From Pseudosulfitobacter sp. DSM 107133 (lineage in GTDB: Bacteria; Pseudomonadota; Alphaproteobacteria; Rhodobacterales; Rhodobacteraceae), in the NCBI RefSeq assembly GCF_022788695.1, contig NZ_CP085154.1, positions 1-64,000 on the forward strand: a DNA stretch of 64,000 nucleotides, in the 5' to 3' direction. A program made the translations under genes and the position numbers. This document shows, piece after piece, positions 38,903-46,705 of this stretch. The stretch's first letter is position 1. Each line of letters starts with the position of its first letter. The notes beneath the pieces are model-generated. The model saw only the letters and a program-made list of their open reading frames with translations. It was not told the DNA's origin and ran no database searches.

Positions 38903-40143
38903 TGCGTATCAACCCTTTGACGGGATCGCAGCCGTTGACCGCATTCATATCCGGCAACGCACGATGGCTGGGCGCGGGGGCGTTGCTGACGCTGTTGTCA
39001 TCCTTCGGGCAGACGTTCTTTATCTCGATCTTTGCAGCAAAAATTCAGGGCGCATTTGACCTGAGCCATGGCGCATGGGGCGGGATCTATTCGCTGGGTA
39101 CCACGGCATCGGCGGCGGTGATGATCTGGGCCGGCGGACTGACCGACAGGTTCCGTGCCGGGCATCTGGGGGCGGCTGTGCTTACGCTGCTGGCGGTGGC
39201 CTGTCTGATGATGGCGGCCAACCCTTTTGTCTGGGCCTTGCCCGTGGTCATCTTTGCGCTGCGGCTGACAGGGCAGGGCATGACGAGCCATATCGCTGTC
39301 GTGGCAATGGCACGCTGGTTCGTGGCCACGCGCGGCCGCGCGCTGGCACTCGCAAGTCTGGGCTTTTCCGTGGGCGAGGCGCTGTTGCCCTTGTCGTTCG
39401 TGGCGCTGATGACAGTGATGGACTGGCGGCTGTTGTGGGTCGGCGCGTCGCTGGTTGCGTTGATTGGTGTGCCGGTTCTGCTGACGCTGCTGCGCACCGA
39501 ACGCACGCCGCAATCAATGGCCGGGGAAAACGCTAGCTTTGGTATGTGCGGGCAGCACTGGACGCGGGCGCAGGCGCTGCGCCATCCGTTGTTCTGGTTC
39601 ATGGTGCCCGCATTGCTGGGACCGTCGGCTTTTAGCACTGCGTTCTTCTTCCATCAGGTACATTTTGCCCAGGTCAAAGGCATCACGCATCTGTCACTGG
39701 TGGCGTTGTTCCCGATTTATACGGTGTGTTCCATCGGCTTTATGATCGTGTCCGGCTGGGCGCTAGACCGCTTTGGCACCGCGCGGCTGCTGCCGTTTTA
39801 CCAGCTGCCGATGGTGGTGGCATTCACGCTGTTCGGGCTGGGGCAGGGGATTGTGCCACTGGTTGCCGGGTTCTTGTTTCTGTCGATGACAACGGGGGCG
39901 AATTCGACCCTGCCAAACGCCTTTTGGGCCGAATTCTACGGCACGCGCTATATCGGATCTATCAAGGCGATGGCAGCGGCGGTTATGGTGCTGGGGTCTG
40001 CCTTAGGTCCGGGCATCACGGGCATAATGATCGACGCGGGCGTAACCCTGAATGTGCAATATCTGGGGATCGCCGCCTATTTCATCTTTACGTCCGTAAT
40101 GGTCGGGCTGGGCATCGCCCGCACCCGTGCCGAGGTGCCCTAG
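38899..40143 (+). CDS. Major facilitator superfamily transporter
   Basis: The 414-residue protein has twelve predicted membrane helices in two halves. The loop between helices 2 and 3 shows the MFS signature GGLTDRFRAGHLG, and the equivalent in the second half is GWALDRFGTARLLP. Substrate specificity cannot be assigned from sequence. It is coupled to the upstream lipoprotein hydrolase gene by ATGA and converges with smr across a short palindrome that carries both stop codons. Confidence 0.88.
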   Translation: MMRINPLTGSQPLTAFISGNARWLGAGALLTLLSSFGQTFFISIFAAKIQGAFDLSHGAWGGIYSLGTTASAAVMIWAGGLTDRFRAGHLGAAVLTLLAVACLMMAANPFVWALPVVIFALRLTGQGMTSHIAVVAMARWFVATRGRALALASLGFSVGEALLPLSFVALMTVMDWRLLWVGASLVALIGVPVLLTLLRTERTPQSMAGENASFGMCGQHWTRAQALRHPLFWFMVPALLGPSAFSTAFFFHQVHFAQVKGITHLSLVALFPIYTVCSIGFMIVSGWALDRFGTARLLPFYQLPMVVAFTLFGLGQGIVPLVAGFLFLSMTTGANSTLPNAFWAEFYGTRYIGSIKAMAAAVMVLGSALGPGITGIMIDAGVTLNVQYLGIAAYFIFTSVMVGLGIARTRAEVP

Positions 40144-40157
40144 GGTCCAGACCCTAG
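40140..40157. repeat. Perfect palindrome spanning two convergent stop codons
   Basis: CTAGGGTC-CA-GACCCTAG is an 18 bp inverted repeat with a two-base centre. It contains the TAG stop of the MFS gene (40141-40143) and, on the other strand, the TAG stop of the smr gene (40154-40156). The tiny centre makes it a poor RNA hairpin but a good protein-binding or cruciform candidate. Confidence 0.7.
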
Positions 40158-40741
40158 CGCCGCTTGCGCAGGTAAACGTAATAGGCCCCCGTGCCCCCGT
40201 GGCGTATGTTGGCCGGGGTAATCTGCAAAACCGCCTGTGCCAGGGGGGCCATGGACAGCCATTGCGGCACCTGATGGCGCAATACGCCAAAGCGCACAGG
40301 GATCGGCCCACCCTCGTCGCGGGCCTTGCCCTTGCCGGTGATTACCAGAACCAGCCGTTTGCCCGATGCCTGCGAAGACAGAATGAACCGTGTCAGCGCC
40401 GGATGCGCGTGATCCAGCGTCATACCATGCAGGTCGATGCGCCCCTCTGGCTTCAGCTTGCCCCGCTTCATCTGGTCAAAGGCTTTGCGGTCCATCCGCA
40501 CCTGTGCCTGCGACAGACGTTCGGCCACCGGGCGCAACACATCGCGGGTGATGACGGGTTGGCTGTTGAATGCAGGTTTGGGCACCGTTTCAAACCTTGG
40601 CGCAACACGCGGCTGCGGCGGATCGACTCGCGTGACCTCAAGCGCCTGCTTCATCGCGGCACCTGTGTCCAGTCGCTCGGCTTTTTCGGTGACCTTGCGC
40701 CACAACTCAAGCTCGTCGGGTTTCAACCGTCGCCGTGTCAT
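40154..40741 (-). CDS. Smr domain-containing endonuclease-like protein
   Basis: This 195-residue protein has an Arg/Lys-rich N-terminus (RRRLKPDELELWRKVTE) and a C-terminal Smr domain with the motifs RIDLHGMTLDHAHPALTRF (conserved DxHG) and VITGKG followed by GAYYVYLRKR. Smr domains nick branched or single-stranded nucleic acids, and stand-alone forms occur in most proteobacteria. It overlaps mltA by four bases and is the last gene of the timA-mltA-smr run. Confidence 0.9.
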   Translation of the reverse strand: MTRRRLKPDELELWRKVTEKAERLDTGAAMKQALEVTRVDPPQPRVAPRFETVPKPAFNSQPVITRDVLRPVAERLSQAQVRMDRKAFDQMKRGKLKPEGRIDLHGMTLDHAHPALTRFILSSQASGKRLVLVITGKGKARDEGGPIPVRFGVLRHQVPQWLSMAPLAQAVLQITPANIRHGGTGAYYVYLRKRR

Positions 40742-41775
40742 ATCGCGCTTTCAGGCAGCATGGCATAGGCGCGCTGGATGGGCAGCAGCACATACATCCG
40801 TCCCGGATCACGCAGCTTGCCTGCCGCGCGCCCTGCCTTGTCACCGGTACCAAAGAACACATCGGCGCGCTGCGCGCCCTTGATCGCCGATCCGGTATCT
40901 TGCGCGATCATCAGGCGGCGCAGTGGAAGCGCACCATCCTTTTCAATCCACACCGGCGCACCCAACGGCACAAAGGACGGATCAACCGCGATCGACCGCA
41001 TCGTGGTAATCGACCTGTTCATCGCACCCAGCGGGCCACGGTCGGCAGGCACTTCGCTGACTTCACGGAAAAACACATATGAATCATTGTGGTACAACAG
41101 TTCGCGCCCGTCATCGGGATTGCGGCGCACCCAGTTCTTGATCACATCTGCGCTGACCTGATGGGCGTTATAGGTGCCGCGTCGCACCAGTTCGGCCCCG
41201 ATGGAACTGTAATCACGGCCATTCGAGCCTTCGTAGCCGACCCGCAGAAAAGAACCATCCGGCAGGCGGATACGGCCAGAGCCCTGAATTTGCAGAAAGA
41301 ACAACTCGACCGGGTCATCAACCCAGGCGATCTCTAACCCGCGCCCTGACATTGTGTCGCCGTCCAGAATGTCGCGTCTGGTCAGCCATGGACGGTTCAC
41401 GCGGGCTTCGGGTGGCATGGAATAGACAGGAAAGCGAAAGCGCGGCGTTTGATGGCGCGATCCATCCAGTTCCGGTTCGAAATAGCCGGTAAACAAGCCA
41501 TCATTGCCATCTTCGATCAGCACGGGACGGAACAGCAGTTCGAAGAAAGCGCGCGGCTCGGGATTTTGAGAGGCAAAGGCGCACAGGGCGCGCCAGTCCG
41601 GGTCTTTCAAATCCTGACAGGTGTTTTTGAATACGGCCAAAGCCGTGGCGTGGTCATCGGTCGCCCAGCCTTGCAGCTGGTCAAAACCAACGACCTGCAC
41701 CCGTGTTTCTGACTGAACCGGTTGTGTCATCGCCGCCCCCGTAAGGATGCTGGCGACAACCCACCGCCAGATCAC
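40738..41775 (-). CDS. mltA: Membrane-bound lytic murein transglycosylase A
   Basis: MltA cleaves peptidoglycan glycan strands, releasing 1,6-anhydro-muropeptides in the periplasm. The 345-residue protein has an N-terminal signal (IWRWVVASILTGAAM), the MltA domain (LFTGYFEPELDGS; FFLQIQGSGRIRLPDG; RVGYEGSNGRDYSSIG) and a 3D domain whose aspartates lie in MIAQDTGSAIKGAQRADVF. I favour the GTG at 41775, which overlaps the timA stop as GTGA; a TTG at 41799 would lengthen the product by eight residues. No lipobox is evident. Confidence 0.92.
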   Translation of the reverse strand: MIWRWVVASILTGAAMTQPVQSETRVQVVGFDQLQGWATDDHATALAVFKNTCQDLKDPDWRALCAFASQNPEPRAFFELLFRPVLIEDGNDGLFTGYFEPELDGSRHQTPRFRFPVYSMPPEARVNRPWLTRRDILDGDTMSGRGLEIAWVDDPVELFFLQIQGSGRIRLPDGSFLRVGYEGSNGRDYSSIGAELVRRGTYNAHQVSADVIKNWVRRNPDDGRELLYHNDSYVFFREVSEVPADRGPLGAMNRSITTMRSIAVDPSFVPLGAPVWIEKDGALPLRRLMIAQDTGSAIKGAQRADVFFGTGDKAGRAAGKLRDPGRMYVLLPIQRAYAMLPESAI

Positions 41776-42428
41776 GCGTCTGTGGAAACCAGCAGCCAAT
41801 TTGGATCATCCGAACCCATGGTCCGCGCAAAAGACCATGTGTCTTTCTGGCGTTTGATTTCGGTTGTGCTGCCCTCAACGATATCGCCGCCCTTGTCACG
41901 CACGGCAGAGGTCAGTTCGGCGACGAAACGTATGGTCAATTCAGCCTCGTTTGTTGCAGAGTCAAAGGTGGCTTCGGTCAGCTTGACCTCGCTGATGCCG
42001 ATAAAGTTGACATCGATGGTCAGCCCCTGATCTTCGCGCGCGGCCACGCCGTCGACAAAGCTTTCATAGATCTCTTCGGACAGGAACGGCTGGATCTGCG
42101 CCAGCTCGCCCTTTTCATAGCCCAGAACGATCATTTCATAGGCACCGCGCGCGCCGCCGAGGAAATCCGACACGTTGAACGACGGTTCGACCCGTTTCAT
42201 ACCGGCCAGCGCTTTGGCGTCGTCACTGTCTTCGGGAACGTGATCGGTGATGTCCAGATCGGGACCACCTTCGATCACGGCGAATTCCGGGCGCGTCGCA
42301 TCTGTCGCCTGTTTGCTCACCGGCGGCTTTTCAAAGCCGTCACGGGTGCCCAGGACACTTTTCAGACGCAGAATCAGAAAAATGGCGATGCCAGCCAGAA
42401 CCAACAATTGGATTAGGGGCGTTTGCAT
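41772..42428 (-). CDS. Tim44-like (TimA) domain membrane protein
   Basis: The 218-residue product begins with one membrane helix (LIQLLVLAGIAIFLILRL) and a charged linker, then a Tim44-like domain (about 75-215) with FNVSDFLGGARGAYEMIVLGY and a C-terminal DPNWLLVST strand. In mitochondria Tim44 helps import proteins; in bacteria the relative TimA is an inner-membrane protein of unclear role. It is the first gene of the timA-mltA-smr run and is divergent from fxsA and secB. Confidence 0.88.
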   Translation of the reverse strand: MQTPLIQLLVLAGIAIFLILRLKSVLGTRDGFEKPPVSKQATDATRPEFAVIEGGPDLDITDHVPEDSDDAKALAGMKRVEPSFNVSDFLGGARGAYEMIVLGYEKGELAQIQPFLSEEIYESFVDGVAAREDQGLTIDVNFIGISEVKLTEATFDSATNEAELTIRFVAELTSAVRDKGGDIVEGSTTEIKRQKDTWSFARTMGSDDPNWLLVSTDA

Positions 42429-42535
42429 TGAAAATAACCTCTTTCAGGCGGAAAAGTGGTAACCCGCGTTGTTGAGCATTATGTAGGTGCTGAGGCGCAC
42501 CAAGTCCACCGCGCCCACAGGAAAGGATCGTTTGT

Positions 42536-43015
42536 ATGTGGTTGTTTTTGGCATTTCTCGCCGTGCCATTGATCGAGATTACGCTTTTTATTCAGATCGG
42601 TGGTGTCATCGGGCTGGGCTGGACCCTGTTTATTGTCATCGCCACCGCCATTCTGGGCACCTATCTGCTGCGTCAACAAGGTATGCGTACTCTTGAAAAA
42701 CTGCGCACCTCGGTGAACGAGCTGAATGACCCGACCGAACCGCTGGTGCATGGGGCGATGATCCTGTTTGCAGGCGCATTGTTGCTGACACCGGGGTTCT
42801 TTACCGACGCCGTGGGCTTTTCGCTGATGATCCCGCAAGTGCGGTCGTGGATGTTTCAGGCCATGCGTAGCCGGATCACCGTTTCGGGGTTTGCCACCGG
42901 CCCGCAACATGCGCAGCGCCAAGCCCAGCGCCCCGATGTGATTGATGCCGATTATCAGGACGTTACCCCCGACCGGCAAGAACCCAAGGGGCCATCGGGC
43001 TGGACCAAGCCGTAA
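42536..43015 (+). CDS. FxsA family membrane protein
   Basis: FxsA is a small inner-membrane protein first known for suppressing F-exclusion of phage T7. The 159-residue product has several membrane helices (VPLIEITLFIQIGGVIGLGW, LFIVIATAILGTYLL, ILFAGALLLTPGFFTDAVGF) carrying the family's conserved Glu near the start and the LLTPGFFTD motif, then a soluble tail. An AAGGA ribosome site lies eight bases upstream of the ATG. It sits beside timA (divergent) and secB, an arrangement retained across alphaproteobacteria. Confidence 0.9.
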   Translation: MWLFLAFLAVPLIEITLFIQIGGVIGLGWTLFIVIATAILGTYLLRQQGMRTLEKLRTSVNELNDPTEPLVHGAMILFAGALLLTPGFFTDAVGFSLMIPQVRSWMFQAMRSRITVSGFATGPQHAQRQAQRPDVIDADYQDVTPDRQEPKGPSGWTKP

Positions 43016-43082
43016 GGCATGGCATTGAGCACCGACCGGCAACCTGCTATTGCGGGAAAAAGTTATTCAACAGGAGAATTCA

Positions 43083-43574
43083 ATGGCTGAAACAGACGGT
43101 CAGGCACCGCAGCAACCGGCGCAACCGCAGATGCGCATATTGGGCCAATTCATTCGGGATATCTCGTTTGAAAACATCATGGCGCAAAAAGGCGCACCAC
43201 AGGATGTGCAACCCGACGTGCAGGTTCAAGTCAACCTTGATGCCAAAAAGCGTACCGCAGAGAACCAGTATGAATCTGCCATCAAGCTGAACGTCACATC
43301 CAAAGCCAAAGACGGTGACGCCACGCTGTTCGTTCTGGAAATCGACTATGTCGGTATTTTCCACATCGAAAACGTGCCCGAAGACCAGATGCATCCGTTT
43401 CTTCTGATCGAATGCCCGCGCATGATTTTCCCATTCCTGCGCCGCGTGGTCAGCGACATCACCCGCGACGGTGGTTTCCCGCCGCTGAACCTGGAAAACA
43501 TTGATTTTATTGCCATGTATCGCAATGAAATCGCGCGTCGTCAGGCGGAAAACCCGCCCAAAGCCGACGCTTGA
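43083..43574 (+). CDS. secB: Protein-export chaperone SecB
   Basis: SecB is the tetrameric cytoplasmic chaperone that keeps precursors unfolded and hands them to SecA. The 163-residue protein has the conserved ILGQFIRDISFEN near the N-terminus, DYVGIFHIENVPED in the middle, ECPRMIFPFLRRVVSDITRDGG and GFPPLNLENIDF near the end. The ATG at 43083 is preceded by AGGAG. A possible sigma-70 promoter, TTGAGC (43025-43030) with TATTGC (43048-43053) at 17-base spacing, lies in the leader but is weak. Confidence 0.95.
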   Translation: MAETDGQAPQQPAQPQMRILGQFIRDISFENIMAQKGAPQDVQPDVQVQVNLDAKKRTAENQYESAIKLNVTSKAKDGDATLFVLEIDYVGIFHIENVPEDQMHPFLLIECPRMIFPFLRRVVSDITRDGGFPPLNLENIDFIAMYRNEIARRQAENPPKADA

Positions 43575-43580
43575 TCTGAT

Positions 43581-43614
43581 AAACGCTGAGGGCCGATTGC
43601 GGCCTTCAGCGTTT
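43581..43614. terminator. Bidirectional terminator between secB and dnaQ
   Basis: AAACGCTGAGGGCCG pairs with CGGCCTTCAGCGTTT over 15 bp with one G-T pair and an ATTG loop. The right arm contains the end of the dnaQ coding sequence, including its stop (43606-43608). A run of A on the left and T on the right serve opposite directions. Confidence 0.85.
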
Positions 43615-44292
43615 CGCCCATAAAGCTGCGTCACCCATTTTCTCGACAAATGTAGCGTGCGCCCGTGCTTCTTCCTCTGTAATCCGAGACGGCAGCGCGG
43701 CGGGGCGCGGCTTGGGTGTCCAGTCGGGCACATCGGTTTGCGTTTTTTGCGAACCGCTTGCGGACAGCCCGAAATCAGGTTGCCGCCCGCCGATCAGCTC
43801 CAGATAAACCTCGGCCAGAATTTCACTGTCCAGCAAGGCGCCGTGCAGGGTTCGCGCATCGTTGTTGATGCCAAAACGGCGACACAGCGCATCAAGCGAC
43901 GCGGGCGAGCCGGGAAAGCGTTTGCGCGCGATTTCCAGCGTGTCGATGGCGCGGTCATAGGGGATTTGGGGCAGGTTCATCCATTGCAGCTCGGCGTTCA
44001 AAAACTTCATGTCAAAGGCCGCGTTGTGGATCACCAGCTTGGCATCGCCGATAAAGTCCAGGAATGCCTGACCGACGGCCGCAAACTTGGGCTTGTCACG
44101 CAGGAAATCATCCCCCAACCCGTGCACCTGAAATGCCTCGTCGGGCATCGAGCGTTCGGGGTTGATGTATTGGTGATAGGTCTTGCCTGTTGCCATATGT
44201 CCCATCAGCTCGACCGCGCCGATCTCGACGATGCGATCTCCGCTGAACGGATCAAAGCCGGTGGTTTCAGTGTCCAGAACGATCTCACGCAT
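43606..44292 (-). CDS. dnaQ: DNA polymerase III epsilon subunit (proofreading exonuclease)
   Basis: DnaQ is the 3'-5' editing exonuclease of the replicative polymerase. The 228-residue product has the DEDDh residues: DTETTG near the N-terminus, HNAAFDMKFLNAEL in the middle, and HGALLDSEILAEVYLEL toward the end. A C-terminal tail would bind DnaE. The ATG at 44292 overlaps the coaE stop by eight bases. It belongs to the leftward maf-aroE-coaE-dnaQ run next to the putative origin. Confidence 0.96.
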   Translation of the reverse strand: MREIVLDTETTGFDPFSGDRIVEIGAVELMGHMATGKTYHQYINPERSMPDEAFQVHGLGDDFLRDKPKFAAVGQAFLDFIGDAKLVIHNAAFDMKFLNAELQWMNLPQIPYDRAIDTLEIARKRFPGSPASLDALCRRFGINNDARTLHGALLDSEILAEVYLELIGGRQPDFGLSASGSQKTQTDVPDWTPKPRPAALPSRITEEEARAHATFVEKMGDAALWAKR

Positions 44293-44878
44293 CTTGTAAA
44301 CCTGCCTTGATTGTCTGCACGATGGCCTGCACCTGCGCGCGGGCGTGATCCATCGTATCGGTGATGACGACATAGTCGGCCCGCGCGACCTTGTCATCGT
44401 TGGGCATTTGTTTTGCCTTGATCTGCTCGAACTGGGACAAGGTCATAGTGCCACGGTCCAGAACCCGTTTTTGCTGTATTTCAGCTGGAACAGAGACACA
44501 TACAACGGCATCCATCGCCTTGTTCCCGCCGGTTTCAAACAGCAGGGGGATGTCGAACACCAATATGTCGGATTGCGCCGCGTCGATGAATTCCTGCCGG
44601 TCTTTTCCCACCAGCGGATGCACGATTTTCTCGATCCGCACCAGCAATCCCGGATCCTCGGCGATCAACGCACGCAGTGACGGACGCGACACGGCATTGT
44701 CGATCACCGCGCGCGGTTCCAGCGCGCGCATCGGCTCAACCGCGCTGCCGCCTTTGGCATAGATCCGGTGCACGGCGGCATCGGCATCCCAAACGTCACA
44801 GCCTGCCTCGGCGAACAATTTCGCGGTGGTCGATTTGCCCATGCCAATCGACCCGGTCAGCCCCAAACGAAAGCTCAT
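44285..44878 (-). CDS. coaE: Dephospho-CoA kinase
   Basis: CoaE phosphorylates the ribose 3'-hydroxyl of dephospho-CoA in the last step of coenzyme A synthesis. The 197-residue protein begins MSFRLGLTGSIGMGKST with a clean P-loop, and has the family segments VWDADAAVHRIY and VFDIPLLFETGG. Both ends overlap neighbours (aroE by four, dnaQ by eight bases), so the whole run is one transcript. Confidence 0.96.
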   Translation of the reverse strand: MSFRLGLTGSIGMGKSTTAKLFAEAGCDVWDADAAVHRIYAKGGSAVEPMRALEPRAVIDNAVSRPSLRALIAEDPGLLVRIEKIVHPLVGKDRQEFIDAAQSDILVFDIPLLFETGGNKAMDAVVCVSVPAEIQQKRVLDRGTMTLSQFEQIKAKQMPNDDKVARADYVVITDTMDHARAQVQAIVQTIKAGLQDA

Positions 44879-45708
44879 CGCAAGGCCGCCGCGCGCGCTG
44901 CGCTGTCGACAACCGGACGCTGTCCGAACCAGCGTTCGAAGCCCGGCACAGCCTGATGCAAGAGCATGCCCAAACCATCCACCACCACACAGCCCTGCTC
45001 TTCAGCAGTGACCAGCAGCCTGGTCTTGAGCGGTGTATAAACCAGATCAGTCACCACCGTGCCGCGCCGCAACCCGTCCAGCGGAACCCGCAGTTCCGAT
45101 TTTCCGATCATGCCAAGCGAAGTGGTGTTCACCGTCAACACCGCATCGTCCAGCATATTACCGGCCTGCACCCAGTCATAAACCTGCACCCGGCTGCCAA
45201 AGTCGGACGCCAGCCGTTCCGCCCGCACACGGGTGCGGTTGGTCAGCATGATTTCAGGCACCCCTGCGTCCAGCAGCGACGCCACAACCGCGCGCGCAGC
45301 ACCGCCCGCCCCCAGAACAGCGGCCGGGCCAGATTGCGGCACCCAACCCGGCGCGCCGGACTTCAGGTTTTCCAGAAACCCGTAACCGTCTGTATTGTCG
45401 GCCTGAATCTTACCGTCTTTGCGAAAGATAATCGTGTTCGCCGCGCCAATCAGCGTTGCGCGATCGGTCACCAGATCGGCAATCTGCATCACGGCTTCTT
45501 TGTGGGGAATGGTGATGTTTACCCCGACAAAGCCCATGCCGGGAAGGGTGCGCAAAACCTGTTCCAGATTTTCCGGCTCGACATGCAAGGGGATGTAATA
45601 CCCCTTCAGCCCCAAAGTTTTCAGCCAGTGGTGCTGCAACTGTGGTGATTTGGAATGGGCAACAGGCGCGCCGATCACGCCTGCCAGTGGAATTTTCGTA
45701 TCAGTCAC
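44875..45708 (-). CDS. aroE: Shikimate dehydrogenase
   Basis: AroE reduces 3-dehydroshikimate with NADPH in the aromatic amino-acid pathway. The 277-residue protein has the substrate-binding motifs IGAPVAHSKSPQLQHHWL and VNITIPHKEAVM (catalytic Lys), the NADPH motif VLGAGGAARAVVASLL, and the terminal GLGMLLHQAVPGFERWFG. Length is normal. It overlaps maf and coaE by four bases each. Confidence 0.96.
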   Translation of the reverse strand: MTDTKIPLAGVIGAPVAHSKSPQLQHHWLKTLGLKGYYIPLHVEPENLEQVLRTLPGMGFVGVNITIPHKEAVMQIADLVTDRATLIGAANTIIFRKDGKIQADNTDGYGFLENLKSGAPGWVPQSGPAAVLGAGGAARAVVASLLDAGVPEIMLTNRTRVRAERLASDFGSRVQVYDWVQAGNMLDDAVLTVNTTSLGMIGKSELRVPLDGLRRGTVVTDLVYTPLKTRLLVTAEEQGCVVVDGLGMLLHQAVPGFERWFGQRPVVDSAARAAALR

Positions 45709-46304
45709 GCCTGAAGAACTCCTCGGACTGTGAGAAAGGCCAGAAGCTGTAAAAGTGGCATACCCAGCACGCTAAAGTAATCCCCTTCGATGCTGGCCAT
45801 CAACCGCACCCCTTCTTCTTCTATCTTATAGCCGCCGACGCTGTGGCGGATGCTGTCCCAGTTGCGGTCAACATAGTCATGTACATAGGCATCCGACGCT
45901 TCGCGCATACGCACGCGCACCTGTCCGATGTGGCGCCAAATCGGTTCGCCGTTCTCACAGATCACCGCAGCCGACAACAAGCTGTGTGTATCGCCGCGCA
46001 GGGTGGTCAACTGTGCCACGGCCTGTTCGGGCGTTTCCGGTTTCGACAGCAACGTGCCACGGTGGTCCAGCACCTGATCGCAGCCCAACACAAATGTACC
46101 CGGCATCTTGTCGCTGATCTTGCGTGCTTTGATCTCGGCCAGAGTATCCGCAATGTCGCGCGGCCTGGCCTGTTCGGCCAGCATTCCCGCCTTAACACTT
46201 TCTTCATCAACGCGTGGTTTCATGACCTCAAAGGCGACACCTGCCTGTGTCAGCATTTCCGCCCGAATGGACGACCCAGAGGCAAGGATGATGGACTGTG
46301 GCAT
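45705..46304 (-). CDS. maf: Maf-like nucleotide pyrophosphatase
   Basis: Maf-family enzymes hydrolyse noncanonical or modified NTPs to monophosphates. The 199-residue product opens MPQSIILASGSSIRAEML (the SxSxxR loop), followed by VDEESVKAGM and GCDQVLDHRG, which carries the conserved Asp. The ATG at 46304 fits the family start; the first base pair of the codon is shared with a perfect DnaA box just upstream. maf is the first gene of the leftward maf-aroE-coaE-dnaQ transcript. Confidence 0.95.
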   Translation of the reverse strand: MPQSIILASGSSIRAEMLTQAGVAFEVMKPRVDEESVKAGMLAEQARPRDIADTLAEIKARKISDKMPGTFVLGCDQVLDHRGTLLSKPETPEQAVAQLTTLRGDTHSLLSAAVICENGEPIWRHIGQVRVRMREASDAYVHDYVDRNWDSIRHSVGGYKIEEEGVRLMASIEGDYFSVLGMPLLQLLAFLTVRGVLQA

Positions 46305-46312
46305 GTGGATAA
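46304..46312 (-). promoter_or_regulatory. DnaA box, perfect, touching the maf start codon
   Basis: TGTGGATAA on the plus strand is the exact complement of TTATCCACA. Its first base is also the first base of the maf start codon read on the minus strand, so DnaA bound here would cover the translation start region of maf. Confidence 0.75.
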
Positions 46313-46485
46313 CCTTGTGCGAAAACCATGTGCAGCGCGTTGGTCCTTTTGTGGGAATTCTGCGCAGCGGGTTCAATCCCGAATTTCGCCGGCTTTTTGC
46401 CCGGCTTCACCGCCGTTGTACCCCCATGCACAAGGATAAGACAGCACCTGTTGGCGAAGATGTTATTGTTACAGTCTCCACAAAG

Positions 46486-46494
46486 TTATCCACA
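46486..46494 (+). promoter_or_regulatory. DnaA box, perfect TTATCCACA
   Basis: An exact copy of the consensus box, in the middle of the candidate origin. A weaker two-mismatch site, GTCTCCACA (46474-46482), lies just left of it in the same orientation. Confidence 0.8.
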
Positions 46495-46517
46495 CACCGT
46501 AGTGAAATTATCAGGTT

Positions 46518-46541
46518 TAATCATTTGAAATTAAATGATTA
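46518..46541. repeat. AT-rich inverted repeat in the candidate origin
   Basis: TAATCATTT (46518-46526) and AAATGATTA (46533-46541) are perfect inverted copies around GAAATT. It lies 24 bases right of the central DnaA box, within the most AT-rich segment, and may belong to the unwinding region or bind a protein. Confidence 0.65.
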
Positions 46542-46588
46542 TTTTTCCATTCTGCTTTGGTGGCAAATTCAGGGTAAAGTTTTCCCAC

Positions 46589-46597
46589 TGTGCATAA
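46589..46597 (-). promoter_or_regulatory. DnaA box, TTATGCACA variant
   Basis: TGTGCATAA on the plus strand reads TTATGCACA on the minus strand, a match to the relaxed consensus TTATNCACA. Confidence 0.65.
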
Positions 46598-46614
46598 CCC
46601 GGTGTACGAACCAT

Positions 46615-46623
46615 TAATCCACA
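46615..46623 (+). promoter_or_regulatory. DnaA box, one mismatch
   Basis: TAATCCACA differs from TTATCCACA at the second base only. It is the rightmost box in the candidate origin, 83 bases before hemJ. Confidence 0.5.
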
Positions 46624-46705
46624 GATTTCAAAGCCCCTACTTAATCATCAACCTTTCTTTTCTCTTCTATTTATTATTAGTAAGAGACCAAGAGCAGGGG
46701 GCCCC

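Larger units (their letters stand above)
46305..46705. other. Candidate chromosomal replication origin (oriC)
   Basis: This 401-base stretch holds no credible gene and is the longest gap in the window. It contains a perfect DnaA box TTATCCACA (46486-46494), another perfect box at its left edge (46304-46312, minus), a box matching TTATNCACA (46589-46597, minus), a one-mismatch box (46615-46623), a 9-bp-arm inverted repeat and two AT-rich parts (46500-46560 and 46640-46690). Genes diverge from it on both sides. The flanks (maf-aroE-coaE-dnaQ; hemJ-rho-mnmE-mnmG-rsmG-parAB) are those of the Caulobacter origin. I infer oriC; no experimental signal is visible. Confidence 0.75.

Noticed and set aside
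46517..46534. TTAA-N10-TTAA in the candidate origin as a CtrA site
   Set aside because: The CtrA consensus needs a spacing of 7. The two TTAA belong to an inverted repeat instead.
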